The position numbers and the translations under genes are program-made. Positions 15,927 to 24,715 of a stretch of 64,000 bases of DNA are shown piece after piece (within the stretch, counting starts at the first letter, position 1; every line of letters begins with the position of its first letter). The notes under the pieces were generated by a model. The model was given only the letters and a program-made list of their open reading frames with translations, did not search any database and had not been told where the DNA came from. The DNA is from Myroides sp. NP-2 (lineage in GTDB: Bacteria > Bacteroidota > Bacteroidia > Flavobacteriales > Flavobacteriaceae), in the NCBI RefSeq assembly GCF_014145665.1, contig NZ_JACHTD010000012.1, positions 1 through 64,000 on the forward strand, given 5' to 3'.

Positions 15927-17288
15927 TTAGTTGTTTTCCTCTGTTAATCTATGTTGTTCGTAGCTTTCTGCTAGGCGTTTTTCTATCAATGGTGCAAGTA
16001 GTGTTTTGCGTGGTTTTTGCTTGACAAAAGGAAAGAGCTCCAATTGTTCTTGTATTTTCTCGTTGGGATTAGCCTGTAAATTTGTACCGACGAGTATTTC
16101 TCTTTGCGCATGGAACCAATCTTGTTCTTTCTGGTCAGATTCCGCTATTTTGCGCTGGATTGTCCCTTGATGAAAAGAGGTAATTAATCCATCGGCTTGT
16201 TCAATCTGCTTAATGATGTCCAACGCCTTTTCAGCAAGTTGCTTGGTGAGCTCTTCGATGTAGTAAGCGCCTTCTGTTGGGTTGTCTACCGCGTGTAAAT
16301 GACTGTGTTTTTTCAAAGAAAGAAGTTGATTTCTAGCGATTTGTTGGCTAGCGTAATTCTCTTTTCTGTATAAGGCATCATAGGGTAAGTTGCATACAAA
16401 ATCTGCACCTCCTAAAACAGCACTCATACATTCGGTGGTTGTGCGCAAGGCATTGACTGTAGCACCATAAAGCGTTTTGTTTCGCTTGGTCGGTGTGCTT
16501 ATTATTCTAACAGTTAGGTCGGTATAGTTGTATTCACTTGCAATTAAACTGAATAACAAGCGAAGTACTTTGTGCTTGGCAATTTCAAAAAAGTAATTCG
16601 AACCAACGGCAACTTCAATAAAAATGGGGTGTTGTATTGTTTTAACTCTCGACAAATATTCATTGAAGTGAGTGCAAGCATAAGCAATTTGTTGAACAAT
16701 CGAAGCACCTGCTTGTTGATATGCTTTGGTGTCAATTGTGAGATTAACGTTGGAATATTGCTGTGTTAAAGCATTCAGGATATTGAAATCGCTATTGAGG
16801 TTGTGAAACCAGTTACCTGATGTGATCAATTGATGAATAGGATCAGTCAACAGGTGTAGGGTGTATTGCTGTTCCCTGGCCCAATGAGCTAGGTTTTCAA
16901 TATAGGCATGATCTAAAAAGAGACAGCGCAACAAATAGGTTTTGTCTTTGGGCAAAGCTCCTAAGAGTTGGGTAACATCAAGCGTTGGATTTACCAGTGT
17001 AAAATAAAGCACTTCCGTACCCTTTTGCAAAGATGTCTTTGCATTGAGAATGGATTTGTCTATTTCTTGAATATAGATGGCTTGAACTATTTGCCACTGA
17101 GAGGTCTGCGTAGAAACGGGAATCGTCTGACTTTCATCTCTGTGATAGAACGGACGTACTTTAATTCCTTCTAAACTTTCCCAAACTAGCGTTTCATTGT
17201 AATCGGCTCCATGTAGTTCGTATTGAATTTTATTTTTCCATTGCTTGGCAGGAATGGAATTAAATTCTTCGAAAAGTAGATGATTCAT
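15927..17288 (-). CDS. mutA: Methylmalonyl-CoA mutase small subunit
   Basis: A 453-residue beta-subunit homologue, normally the structural partner of MutB in the B12-dependent conversion of methylmalonyl-CoA and succinyl-CoA. The N-terminus 'FEEFNSIPAKQWKNKIQYELHGADYNETLVW' and 'EGIKVRPFY' are typical, followed by a TIM barrel with 'NPTEGAYYIEELTKQLAEKA'. It lacks a B12-binding domain, as is usual for flavobacterial MutA of this length. It sits 21 nt after ftsB-like and 11 nt before the degenerate mutase gene. No intact catalytic subunit lies in the window. Confidence 0.85.
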   Translation of the reverse strand: MNHLLFEEFNSIPAKQWKNKIQYELHGADYNETLVWESLEGIKVRPFYHRDESQTIPVSTQTSQWQIVQAIYIQEIDKSILNAKTSLQKGTEVLYFTLVNPTLDVTQLLGALPKDKTYLLRCLFLDHAYIENLAHWAREQQYTLHLLTDPIHQLITSGNWFHNLNSDFNILNALTQQYSNVNLTIDTKAYQQAGASIVQQIAYACTHFNEYLSRVKTIQHPIFIEVAVGSNYFFEIAKHKVLRLLFSLIASEYNYTDLTVRIISTPTKRNKTLYGATVNALRTTTECMSAVLGGADFVCNLPYDALYRKENYASQQIARNQLLSLKKHSHLHAVDNPTEGAYYIEELTKQLAEKALDIIKQIEQADGLITSFHQGTIQRKIAESDQKEQDWFHAQREILVGTNLQANPNEKIQEQLELFPFVKQKPRKTLLAPLIEKRLAESYEQHRLTEENN

Positions 17289-17309
17289 AGTACTATAATA
17301 TCAGGTTTA

Positions 17310-17636
17310 CTAGGAAGATAAGGTATCAAATTCAATAATAAAAATATCTTCATTATCTCGTTTCATATAATATTTTTCTCTTGCGTATTTCTCGATTGCG
17401 TCTCCATCTTTCAAGTTTCTGATGGATTGCTTATCCTTGTCAATTTCATTTTGAAAGTAGTCTCTTTTTCCTTCCATTTTATCAATTTCCTGATCAATGG
17501 CACGATGTTCAATAAGCGAATAGCTATCAAAAAATACAATCCAAACAATAAAACCAATGGTTATTAAAAAAAACGGGTTTTTCACTATTCGGATGTATCG
17601 TAATTTGCGAAGCATACTTTTAGAATCCATTGGCAT
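17310..17636 (-). CDS. Septum formation initiator FtsB/DivIC family
   Basis: A 108-residue bitopic protein with one membrane helix (residues 22-37, 'FLITIGFIVWIVFFD'), then a coiled coil ('IDQEIDKMEGKRDYFQNEI') and the family's C-terminal 'AIEKYAREKYYMKRDNEDIFII'. FtsB/DivIC links the divisome proteins FtsL and FtsQ at the septum. ATG 17630 is an equally possible start. Genes on both sides are 21 nt away, which indicates one operon with udk and mutA. Confidence 0.9.
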   Translation of the reverse strand: MPMDSKSMLRKLRYIRIVKNPFFLITIGFIVWIVFFDSYSLIEHRAIDQEIDKMEGKRDYFQNEIDKDKQSIRNLKDGDAIEKYAREKYYMKRDNEDIFIIEFDTLSS

Positions 17637-17657
17637 TATTATTTATATGGGATAAAG

Positions 17658-18266
17658 TTAACCTATTTTCTCGTTAATTACAGTACGAACAATATCAATT
17701 GCTACTGTATTGTAGGTGTCATTTGGAATAATGATATCCGCATAGGCTTTTGATGGTTCAATAAATTGATCGTGCATCGGTTTTAAGGTGTTTTGATAGC
17801 GATTTAAAACCTCGATCATATCGCGACCTCGTTCAGCAATATCGCGTTTCAAGCGGCGGATCAAGCGCTCATCAGAATCGGCGTGAACAAAGATTTTAAT
17901 ATCGCATAATTCACGCAGTTCAGGGTTACACAAGATGAGGATTCCCTCGACAATCATTACTTTTCTGGGATGCGTCAGTATATAGTCGTCAGTTCTATTG
18001 TGTTTTACAAAAGAATAAACGGGTTGATTCACGCTACTTCCTTCCTTTAACTCCTTGAGGTGTTGTACCAAGAGATCAAAGTCGATCGACCTCGGATGAT
18101 CAAAGTTGATTAAGGTTCTTTCCTCTAAACTAAGGTTGTCTGTCGCCTTGTAATATGAGTCTTGGGATATGATACCAACTTCTGTTTCAGGGAGTTCGTT
18201 CATGATTTGGTGAACAACGGTCGTTTTTCCACTTCCTGTTCCTCCTGCAATTCCAATAATTAACAT
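17658..18266 (-). CDS. udk: Uridine kinase
   Basis: A 202-residue cytoplasmic kinase that phosphorylates uridine and cytidine in pyrimidine salvage. It shows the P-loop 'GIAGGTGSGKTTV' (4-16), 'SQDSYYK' (substrate site), 'FDHPRSIDFDLL' and the lid region 'RRLKRDIAERGRDMIEVLNRYQ'. Length matches the family. It is first in a four-gene operon (udk, ftsB-like, mutA, mutase-like). A -7 element TATTTTTG lies on the minus strand at 18286-18293, 19 nt upstream. Confidence 0.96.
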   Translation of the reverse strand: MLIIGIAGGTGSGKTTVVHQIMNELPETEVGIISQDSYYKATDNLSLEERTLINFDHPRSIDFDLLVQHLKELKEGSSVNQPVYSFVKHNRTDDYILTHPRKVMIVEGILILCNPELRELCDIKIFVHADSDERLIRRLKRDIAERGRDMIEVLNRYQNTLKPMHDQFIEPSKAYADIIIPNDTYNTVAIDIVRTVINEKIG

Positions 18267-18285
18267 GTGTGCTTTTAATTTTTAG

Positions 18286-18293
18286 CAAAAATA
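18286..18293 (-). promoter_or_regulatory. -7 promoter element of the udk operon
   Basis: TATTTTTG on the minus strand matches TAnnTTTG, 19 nt before the udk start. Confidence 0.5.
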
Positions 18294-18412
18294 GAAATTA
18301 ATCAAAGAGGGGAAAAACATTTTTTGGTTTTAGGACGTTGTTAAGGCTTTTTAAGCAGGAGGTAAAAGAAGGATTATGTTGGATTATTCGATGGTAGTGT
18401 TCTTATTTATAC

Positions 18413-18440
18413 TTGATCTAATTTAAAAAAGCTATATTTG
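18413..18440 (+). promoter_or_regulatory. Promoter of the siderophore-interacting gene
   Basis: TTG (18413-18415) and TATATTTG (18433-18440), spaced by 17 nt, match the flavobacterial promoter consensus. Confidence 0.6.
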
Positions 18441-18489
18441 TCTCTTCTGTATCAGGATAAGAGTATTGATTATTATAAACAAAGGATAT

Positions 18490-19314
18490 ATGGCTAAGAA
18501 AAATGTAGATCGAGGGATATTTACACTCAAAGAAAGAACGTACATCACCCCCCATTATATACGCATTACGTTAGAAGGGAAAGACACTCAAAAGTTCAGT
18601 CGTACCACCATAGGGGTAAACAACAAGATATTTTTGGCACCAGAAGGCTGCCCACGCGTTCATTTACCAGAATTTGATTTTGAAAAAGGACAATGGGTAC
18701 CCATGGATGAGGCAATTCGCCCAAGCGTACGCACTTATACACATAGGGGAATTAATTTAGAAGCGAATGAATTATATGTAGACTTTGTGGCCCATGGCGA
18801 TGAAGGACCCGCGTCTAAATGGGCGATTCAAGCGCCAATAGGAGCAGAACTTGGGGTAGCAATGGGAACTGAAGCAAGCGAACTCTATCCGGCGGCGAGT
18901 CGTTATATTCTAGTAGGAGACGGAACAGCTATTCCTGTATTGGGTGCTATTTTGGAAGATTTACCTGCTAATGTACACGTACAAGCTTTTATAGAAGTAG
19001 AAACCAAAGAAGATATACAATCTCTAGCGACAAAAGCAGAGGCATCTATTGAATGGGTAATTAATCCAACGCCAGGTCAGCATACAATACTGGCAGAAAA
19101 AGCTATGGCATATATAGAGGAGCAAGGGGAGATGGAATCAAAGTTTGCCTATGTGGCAGCCGAGTTTTCTACGGTTAAGATGTTGCGTAACTTCTTGCGA
19201 AAAGAGAAAAACTGGACTAAAGACGAGCTTTATGCGTATTCCTATTGGAAATTCGGCAAGGCAGAAAATGCTTCAGAAGCAGATCGCCGTGCTGAAAAAG
19301 CAAGTCTAGACTAA
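18490..19314 (+). CDS. Siderophore-interacting FAD protein
   Basis: A 274-residue flavoprotein of the ViuB/SIP family, which reduces ferric siderophores in the cytoplasm to release Fe(II). The N-terminal FAD-binding barrel carries 'RPSVRTYTHRGIN' (R-x-Y-T flavin motif) and 'VDFVAHGDEGPASKWA'. The C-terminal NAD(P)H domain has 'LVGDGTAIPVLGAIL' and 'YVAAEFSTVKMLRNFLR', ending in 'YAYSYWKFGKAE', typical for the SIP subgroup. Start set at ATG 18490 (MAKKNVDRG), preceded by AAAGGA; an in-frame ATT at 18466 is unlikely. Confidence 0.93.
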   Translation: MAKKNVDRGIFTLKERTYITPHYIRITLEGKDTQKFSRTTIGVNNKIFLAPEGCPRVHLPEFDFEKGQWVPMDEAIRPSVRTYTHRGINLEANELYVDFVAHGDEGPASKWAIQAPIGAELGVAMGTEASELYPAASRYILVGDGTAIPVLGAILEDLPANVHVQAFIEVETKEDIQSLATKAEASIEWVINPTPGQHTILAEKAMAYIEEQGEMESKFAYVAAEFSTVKMLRNFLRKEKNWTKDELYAYSYWKFGKAENASEADRRAEKASLD

Positions 19315-19382
19315 AAAAAGTTGAACCTACATGTATTGTCAAAATAAGGTAGATTCACTCTTCAATACCTTTAATTAAATCT

Positions 19383-19412
19383 GAAAACGAGGACTAGGGC
19401 CCTCGTTTTTTT
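19383..19412 (+). terminator. Terminator after the siderophore-interacting gene
   Basis: Stem AAAACGAGG / CCTCGTTTT followed by T residues, about 70 nt after the stop codon. Confidence 0.75.
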
Positions 19413-19485
19413 TATTTATGAAGGAAACTGTCACATAAGTTTATAAAAACAAGTTAAAACTAGACGATCAATCGCGTGATTTTGT

Positions 19486-19514
19486 TTGATAAGAAATATT
19501 ATTTGTTACCTTTG
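19486..19514 (+). promoter_or_regulatory. Promoter of the nusB gene group
   Basis: TTG (19486-19488, or 19482-19484) and TACCTTTG (19507-19514) are spaced by 18 (or 22) nt. Confidence 0.6.
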
Positions 19515-19558
19515 TCGGCTGAAATAAAAATTCAAATCATTTTAAGTTCTTTAGTAGC

Positions 19559-20500
19559 ATGTTAAATCGAAGACACATTCGTATCAAGGTTATGCAGACG
19601 CTTTATGCCCTGCACCAAAGTAATTCTGACCAAGTTCAAGTTGGTGAGAAATTTTTAAACCACAGCATGGATAGTATACAAGAGTTGTATCTAGTTATGC
19701 TAACCCTCCTGATAGAAATTCGAAAAAAAGAAGAAGAATACATCGAAATTTCTCAGAAAAAACATTTAGCTACATCGGAAGAACGCAATCCAAACAAGAA
19801 GTTTATCGAAAACCAAGTCCTTGAGTTATTGAGTAATTCTACTTCAATTAGCAATAAAGTGGAAGAGCGCAGTATGGTGTATTGGCAAAGAAAGGATCAC
19901 TATGTTCAATTGATGTTGGACGAGGTGAAAGCAAGCCAATTGTATAAAGACTACATGAAATCAAAGACGCGTTCGTTTAAAGAAGACCAAGACTTTATCG
20001 TTGACATTTACACGGAAATTCTTGCGCCAAACGAGAAAATTTACGACTTCTTAGAAGATACAAAATTAACCTGGGTAGATGATTTACCTGTTGTTAATAC
20101 TTTGATACAAAAGCAATTAAGACAGTTAAAGGATGCGGAGCAAGCCTTTTTTGTACCGAAAGTATTCAAAGATAGCGAAGATAAAGAATTTGCTGTTGAT
20201 TTATACCGTAGAACTGTCCTAAACGGTGCTGAATTTGCCAAAGAATACGACGGCAAAACACCAAATTGGGATACAGAACGCATCGCTGCTATAGATATTA
20301 TTATTTTGAAAATGGCGATTTGTGAAATGTTGCGTTTCTCTTCTATACCAGTCAAAGTAACAATTAATGAATATTTAGAACTTGCAAAAGAATATTCTAC
20401 ACCAAAAAGTAGTATATTTATCAACGGTATTCTTGATAATATTTCGAAAGAACTAGAAACTCAAGGTCGTTTGAATAAAATCGGAAAAGGACTTTTATAA
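19559..20500 (+). CDS. nusB: Transcription antitermination factor NusB
   Basis: A 313-residue protein; the Bacteroidota form is about twice the E. coli length because of an insert between the N- and C-terminal helical parts. The start 'MLNRRHIRIKVMQTLYALHQ' and the end 'WDTERIAAIDIIILKMAICEML', 'KVTINEYLELAKEYSTPKSSIFINGILD' match NusB. It binds boxA RNA with S10 to support rRNA antitermination. It is followed at 27 nt by a DUF1573 lipoprotein gene and then yajC, a likely operon. Confidence 0.95.
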   Translation: MLNRRHIRIKVMQTLYALHQSNSDQVQVGEKFLNHSMDSIQELYLVMLTLLIEIRKKEEEYIEISQKKHLATSEERNPNKKFIENQVLELLSNSTSISNKVEERSMVYWQRKDHYVQLMLDEVKASQLYKDYMKSKTRSFKEDQDFIVDIYTEILAPNEKIYDFLEDTKLTWVDDLPVVNTLIQKQLRQLKDAEQAFFVPKVFKDSEDKEFAVDLYRRTVLNGAEFAKEYDGKTPNWDTERIAAIDIIILKMAICEMLRFSSIPVKVTINEYLELAKEYSTPKSSIFINGILDNISKELETQGRLNKIGKGLL

Positions 20501-20527
20501 GACTAAATAACTAAATAACTATATCTC

Positions 20528-20980
20528 ATGAAAAAAATATTAATGTTGTCATGTGTGGCCTTATTGAGCATGACAGCTTGTAAAAAAAATGATGCCTCTA
20601 GTCGTGTTAGCGAAGAAAGCGTAGCTAAAATTGAAGAAAAAGCTGCAGCTAAAAAAAATAGTGGAACGCCAAAAATGGAGTTTGTAGAACTTGCTCATGA
20701 TTTTGGTACTATTGGAAATAACGAAGCGGTAGAAACGGAATTTAGTTTTACTAATACGGGAGATGCTGATTTAGTTATTATTGATGCTCGTGCTACTTGT
20801 GGATGTACAGTACCTGAGTATCAAAAAACACCTATTAAACCAGGAGAAACTTCAAAACTAAAAGTTAGATTTCAAACAGGAGCCGTAGGACAACAACAAA
20901 AAACCGTTACCTTAACAACGAATACAGAAAAAGGAGAGGAGTTCCTAACAATTAAAGCGAACGTTTCTCCAGCAAACTAA
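20528..20980 (+). CDS. DUF1573 lipoprotein
   Basis: A 150-residue protein with a lipoprotein signal peptide; the lipobox LLSMTAC puts the lipidated Cys at residue 18. After a Lys/Ala-rich linker, the DUF1573 immunoglobulin-like domain starts at 'MEFVELAHDFGTIGNNEAVETEFSFTNTG' and includes 'DARATCGCTVPEYQKTPIKPGET'. This domain is common in Bacteroidota envelope proteins; the function is unknown. It lies between nusB and yajC. Confidence 0.92.
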   Translation: MKKILMLSCVALLSMTACKKNDASSRVSEESVAKIEEKAAAKKNSGTPKMEFVELAHDFGTIGNNEAVETEFSFTNTGDADLVIIDARATCGCTVPEYQKTPIKPGETSKLKVRFQTGAVGQQQKTVTLTTNTEKGEEFLTIKANVSPAN

Positions 20981-21000
20981 TTTTTTAATACTTATATTTT

Positions 21001-21276
21001 ATGGAAGGAATACAACAATTTTTACCCATGATTCTTATTTTTGTTGCGATCTATTTTTTTATGATTCGTCCGCAACAAAAAAAGATGAAACAAGAAAAGG
21101 AGTACGAGGCTAGTCTAAAAATAGGAGATCGTATTATTACTAAATCAGGTTTACACGGAAGAATTGCTGAGTTAAATGAATCAACAGTTGTTGTAGAAAC
21201 AATGGCAGGAAAACTATTAATGGAGCGTTCTGCTATCTCTATGGATATGAGCCAAAAGCTTCAAGAGAAGAAATAA
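21001..21276 (+). CDS. yajC: Preprotein translocase accessory subunit YajC
   Basis: A 91-residue single-span protein: the helix 'FLPMILIFVAIYFFMIRPQQKKMKQEKEY' is the family signature, followed by a cytoplasmic SH3-like domain 'LKIGDRIITKSGLHGRIAEL'. It associates with SecDF and the Sec translocon. It follows the DUF1573 gene by 20 nt and ends before a terminator. Confidence 0.97.
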   Translation: MEGIQQFLPMILIFVAIYFFMIRPQQKKMKQEKEYEASLKIGDRIITKSGLHGRIAELNESTVVVETMAGKLLMERSAISMDMSQKLQEKK

Positions 21277-21300
21277 GCGAATAAGCAATCGATATAAGAA

Positions 21301-21332
21301 AATAGGCATCTCAGTGGATGCCTATTTTTTTT
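21301..21332 (+). terminator. Terminator of the nusB-yajC unit
   Basis: Stem AATAGGCATC / GATGCCTATT (21301-21326) followed by eight T. Confidence 0.9.
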
Positions 21333-21406
21333 GTATGTAATGGGTTCAAATTCATTAATTAAAAAAGAATTTCCTTGGGTTGTCCCTTGTTTTCGTCAAG
21401 CTTTTC

Positions 21407-22417
21407 TTAGGCTTTTCTTAGGCTATCGATATAGCAAATTAAGTCAATTAAGCGAGAAGAATATCCGATTTCGTTGTCATACCAACCAACTACTTTCACC
21501 ATGCGATCCAAAACTGAGGTTAGTTGTGCATCGAATAAACAAGAGTGGGTGTTTCCGATAACATCTACAGATACAATAGGGTCTTCGGTATAGGCTAAGA
21601 TGCCTTTTAATTCGTTTTCTGCGGCAGATTTAAAGGCTTGATTAATCTCCTCAATGCTTACTTCTCGTTGTACATAGCAAGTAATATCGGTTAAAGAGCC
21701 ATCAGGTACGGGTACGCGAATACCTCCACCGCCAATTTTTCCTTCGTATTCCGGAAAAATTTTGGTTAGCGCTTTAGCGGCACCAGTGGTTGTAGGTACA
21801 ATGGATTGGGCTGCACCTCGAGCTCTTCTCAAGTCTTTGTGAGGTTGATCGTGTAGGCTTTGATCTGTGGTATAGGAGTGAACCGTGGTTATATAAGCTT
21901 GCTCCATCCCACATAATTTTTTGATAATTTTCACCATTGGAGCCGCATTATTTGTCGTGCAACTGGCATTGGAAATGATGCGTTCTTCTCCTGTTAAAAT
22001 GTGCTCGTTAACTCCTAATACAATGGTTTTTATCTCATTGTCTTCTGGGGGAACAGATAAAATAACGCGTTTTGCACCTTGTTTTAGATGTGCTTCTAAC
22101 AAGGCAGTTGTTTTGCGTTTTCCCGTTGATTCAACCACGTAATCAACATCCAACCTCGCCCAAGGTAGGTCAGTAATTTCCTTTGTGCTAAAATAGGGAA
22201 TCTTTTGTTGATTGATAATTAAGTGATCAGCATCATAAGTTACCTCGGCTTGCAAGATTCCGTGAATGCTGTCGTATTTTATTAGATGTGCCATGGTCTG
22301 CACATCTGCTAAATCGTTAATAGCCACAACTTCAATGACAGGGTGGTTGAGCAATAATTTAAAGAGGTTTCGGCCAATGCGTCCGAATCCATTAATCGCA
22401 ACGTTAATTTTTTTCAT
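21407..22417 (-). CDS. gap: Glyceraldehyde-3-phosphate dehydrogenase
   Basis: A 336-residue enzyme of glycolysis and gluconeogenesis. It shows the NAD-binding start 'INGFGRIGRNLFKLL', the active-site 'SNASCTTNNAAP' with catalytic Cys153, the partner His in 'TVHSYTTDQ' and 'RRARGAAQSIVPTTTGAAKA'. Asp35 in 'INDLAD' favours NAD over NADP. It lies downstream of lipA on the same strand, with a hairpin between them. Confidence 0.97.
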   Translation of the reverse strand: MKKINVAINGFGRIGRNLFKLLLNHPVIEVVAINDLADVQTMAHLIKYDSIHGILQAEVTYDADHLIINQQKIPYFSTKEITDLPWARLDVDYVVESTGKRKTTALLEAHLKQGAKRVILSVPPEDNEIKTIVLGVNEHILTGEERIISNASCTTNNAAPMVKIIKKLCGMEQAYITTVHSYTTDQSLHDQPHKDLRRARGAAQSIVPTTTGAAKALTKIFPEYEGKIGGGGIRVPVPDGSLTDITCYVQREVSIEEINQAFKSAAENELKGILAYTEDPIVSVDVIGNTHSCLFDAQLTSVLDRMVKVVGWYDNEIGYSSRLIDLICYIDSLRKA

Positions 22418-22431
22418 TGGTTGTAAAAGCA

Positions 22432-22455
22432 GATGGTCGCTTAGTAGCGACCATC
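22432..22455 (-). terminator. Hairpin between lipA and gap
   Basis: Perfect 9-bp inverted repeat GATGGTCGC / GCGACCATC with a 6-nt loop. On the minus strand it lies right after lipA. The downstream T run is weak, so it may be a leaky terminator or the gap leader. Confidence 0.5.
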
Positions 22456-22465
22456 ACTATTATAA

Positions 22466-23338
22466 TTATAAAATATGTTTTTGAGCTTTGTAAGAAGAAC
22501 GTACAAGTGCACCACTTTCCACGTGTCTGAATCCCAATTCTAAACCGATTTCTTCGTATTTCTTGAATTGTTCAGGTGTAATAAATTCTTTTACAGGTAA
22601 GTGTTTTTTACTTGGTTGTAAATACTGACCAATGGTAATAACATCTAATCCGACAGCTCTTAAATCGTGCATGGTTTGGATTACTTCTTCTTCTGTTTCA
22701 CCTAATCCAAGCATAATTCCTGACTTGGTACGTTTTGCACCATTATCTTTTAAGTATTTTAGCACAGCTAAACTGCGGTCGTATTTGGCCTGAATTCGTA
22801 CTTCTCTTGTTAAACGACGAACGGTTTCCATATTGTGAGAGATCACTTCAGGAGCTACTTCAAGGATGCGATCCAATAAGCGTTCTTCACCTTGAAAATC
22901 GGGAATTAATGTTTCCATTGTCGTTCCAGGACTGATACGGCGTACCGCTTTTACTGTTTCTGCCCAAATGATAGACCCCCCGTCTTTTAAGTCGTCGCGA
23001 TCTACACTTGTTAGTACAGCGTGCTTAATATTCATTAATTTTATTGATCGAGCCACTTTGTCTGGTTCATCCCAGTCTACTGTTTCTGGACGTCCCGTTT
23101 TTACTCCACAGAAGCCGCAAGAACGCGTACAGATATTACCTAAAATCATAAAAGTAGCTGTTCCTTCTCCCCAACATTCTCCCATATTTGGACAACTACC
23201 CGAGGTACAAATGGTATGTAATTTATATTTGTCTACCAGTCCTCTTAATTCAGTATATTTCTTACCTGTAGGCAATTTTACACGCAACCATTTTGGTTTG
23301 GCCTGTGGTTGTATATTTTTGTCTAAGATTGTATCCAT
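22466..23338 (-). CDS. lipA: Lipoyl synthase
   Basis: A 290-residue radical SAM enzyme that inserts two sulfurs into octanoyl groups on lipoyl domains. The auxiliary cluster cysteines are Cys44, Cys49 and Cys55 ([12 protein letters not shown]), and the radical SAM cluster is Cys70, Cys74 and Cys77 (CTRSCGFC). The C-terminal '[14 protein letters not shown]' has the conserved RSSY serine that ligates the auxiliary cluster. Length matches the family. A -7 element TATATTTG lies on the minus strand at 23359-23366. Confidence 0.98.
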   Translation of the reverse strand: MDTILDKNIQPQAKPKWLRVKLPTGKKYTELRGLVDKYKLHTICTSGSCPNMGECWGEGTATFMILGNICTRSCGFCGVKTGRPETVDWDEPDKVARSIKLMNIKHAVLTSVDRDDLKDGGSIIWAETVKAVRRISPGTTMETLIPDFQGEERLLDRILEVAPEVISHNMETVRRLTREVRIQAKYDRSLAVLKYLKDNGAKRTKSGIMLGLGETEEEVIQTMHDLRAVGLDVITIGQYLQPSKKHLPVKEFITPEQFKKYEEIGLELGFRHVESGALVRSSYKAQKHIL

Positions 23339-23358
23339 ACTTTCATTTTATCAAAGTA

Positions 23359-23366
23359 CAAATATA
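23359..23366 (-). promoter_or_regulatory. -7 promoter element of lipA
   Basis: TATATTTG on the minus strand matches TAnnTTTG, 20 nt before the lipA start. Confidence 0.5.
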
Positions 23367-23573
23367 CTGAAATCTTCTCTTTTATCGTTGGTTTTTTGCG
23401 AATTATAAAACTGCCTCTAAACTAAGAATAGCCTTGTGTTTCTTGCTTCTTTTTGACGAGATTTTTGAGAATAGTGGTCGTTCAAAAGTCAAGATGGGTC
23501 AAATATTAATCGATAGAAATAAATGAGAAATAGCAAGGAATGCGTATTTTTGGATATCTAAAAAAAAGAAGTG

Positions 23574-24407
23574 ATGGGATTATTTAATTGGTTGAAAAAA
23601 GAGCAACCTAAAAAGCAGGCGGAAACAACATCCAAAGAAGCAGTCGAACAAGCAGTCGAAGCTACCGATAGTTTGTTGTTGGCTATGCCGATGTTTGAAA
23701 AAGGCGAAAAATATAGTATTGAAGCTGTGTTAGCCTACCTCACTCAAACGTGGGGGTATGAAATAGAAGGGCAAGATTATGACGATACAACTGCTGTATT
23801 GACTACTCAAGGAACGATGTTTGCAATCGCTTTTATGCCTGCGCCTATCCCTGAAAACGATGTTCAGCATAGCGCTCAATTCGCTTATAATTGGGAAACT
23901 GTCTTGGAAGATATCCAAGAAGTGGATAGTCACGCGATAGTTTCTGTAGTTAGTGGCGCTATGGATGTTGTTGAGCGTCATCTTTTGTTGTCGCGTATTT
24001 TATTCGCTATCATGGCTACTACTCCCGCTTGCGTAGGGGTGTACCAAGGAAGTCAAACCTTGTTGATTCCACGTGAACAATATTTGGACTACGCCCAAGA
24101 GTTAGAAGAAGGAAAAGTAGTAGTTCCACTTTGGATCTACATTGGTTTACGTACAACCACAGAAGGAAATAGCCTTTATACGTATGGATTATCAGGCTTT
24201 GGCAAGCAAGAAATCGAAATTGTCAATTCTCCTTTAGCCTTAGATGAACTATACGGTTTTCTTGTCAATATAAGTTCGTATGTAATAGGGAGCGATGTGG
24301 TATTGCAGCATGGGGAAACGCTTGGTTATACAGCGGAGCAAAAGATAAATATTACCTCTTCTGCAGGAGTGTTTGTTGAAGGTCAAACATTGAAGTTAGC
24401 CATGTAA
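23574..24407 (+). CDS. DUF4261 domain protein
   Basis: A 277-residue cytoplasmic protein. After a charged, Gln/Ala/Lys-rich N-terminus (1-35) comes a domain with 'IAFMPAPIPENDVQHSAQFAYNW', 'HAIVSVVSG' and a C-terminal part 'LWIYIGLRTTTEGNSLYTYGLSGFGKQEIEIVN' that fits the DUF4261 family. Function unknown; no catalytic motif is seen. ATG 23574 is preferred over the adjoining GTG 23571. A -7 element TATTTTTG (23545-23552) lies 21 nt upstream. Confidence 0.78.
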   Translation: MGLFNWLKKEQPKKQAETTSKEAVEQAVEATDSLLLAMPMFEKGEKYSIEAVLAYLTQTWGYEIEGQDYDDTTAVLTTQGTMFAIAFMPAPIPENDVQHSAQFAYNWETVLEDIQEVDSHAIVSVVSGAMDVVERHLLLSRILFAIMATTPACVGVYQGSQTLLIPREQYLDYAQELEEGKVVVPLWIYIGLRTTTEGNSLYTYGLSGFGKQEIEIVNSPLALDELYGFLVNISSYVIGSDVVLQHGETLGYTAEQKINITSSAGVFVEGQTLKLAM

Positions 24408-24654
24408 AGGGGGGAAACCCTATTTTTTATTAACCTTAGGCTTTTTATTTCCTAGTAGTTTGAATAAAAAAACAGTAAAAATGTTTTTATATAATTAACG
24501 TACAAAGCAAACTTTTGTTTATTAGTTTTCAAGAAAAGAAATAAGATCTTACCTATTGTTGTTTTAAACTCAAATTTGGTTGGGAAAAAGGTATATTTAT
24601 AACAAAATTTAGAGTGCTTTTAAAATAAAGGATTTTTAAAAATTATTGGTTTGC
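24408..24654. other. Intergenic spacer before nhaA
   Basis: Very AT-rich spacer with no ORF or stable hairpin that I could support; only the nhaA promoter lies at its right end. Confidence 0.5.
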
Positions 24655-24685
24655 TTGGTTAAAAGATAATGAAAAACTATATTTG
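24655..24685 (+). promoter_or_regulatory. Promoter of nhaA
   Basis: TTG (24655-24657) and TATATTTG (24678-24685), spaced by 20 nt. The ATG lies 30 nt downstream. Confidence 0.6.
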
Positions 24686-24715
24686 TTATTAAATATTTAT
24701 ACAAACTCAAAAGAA

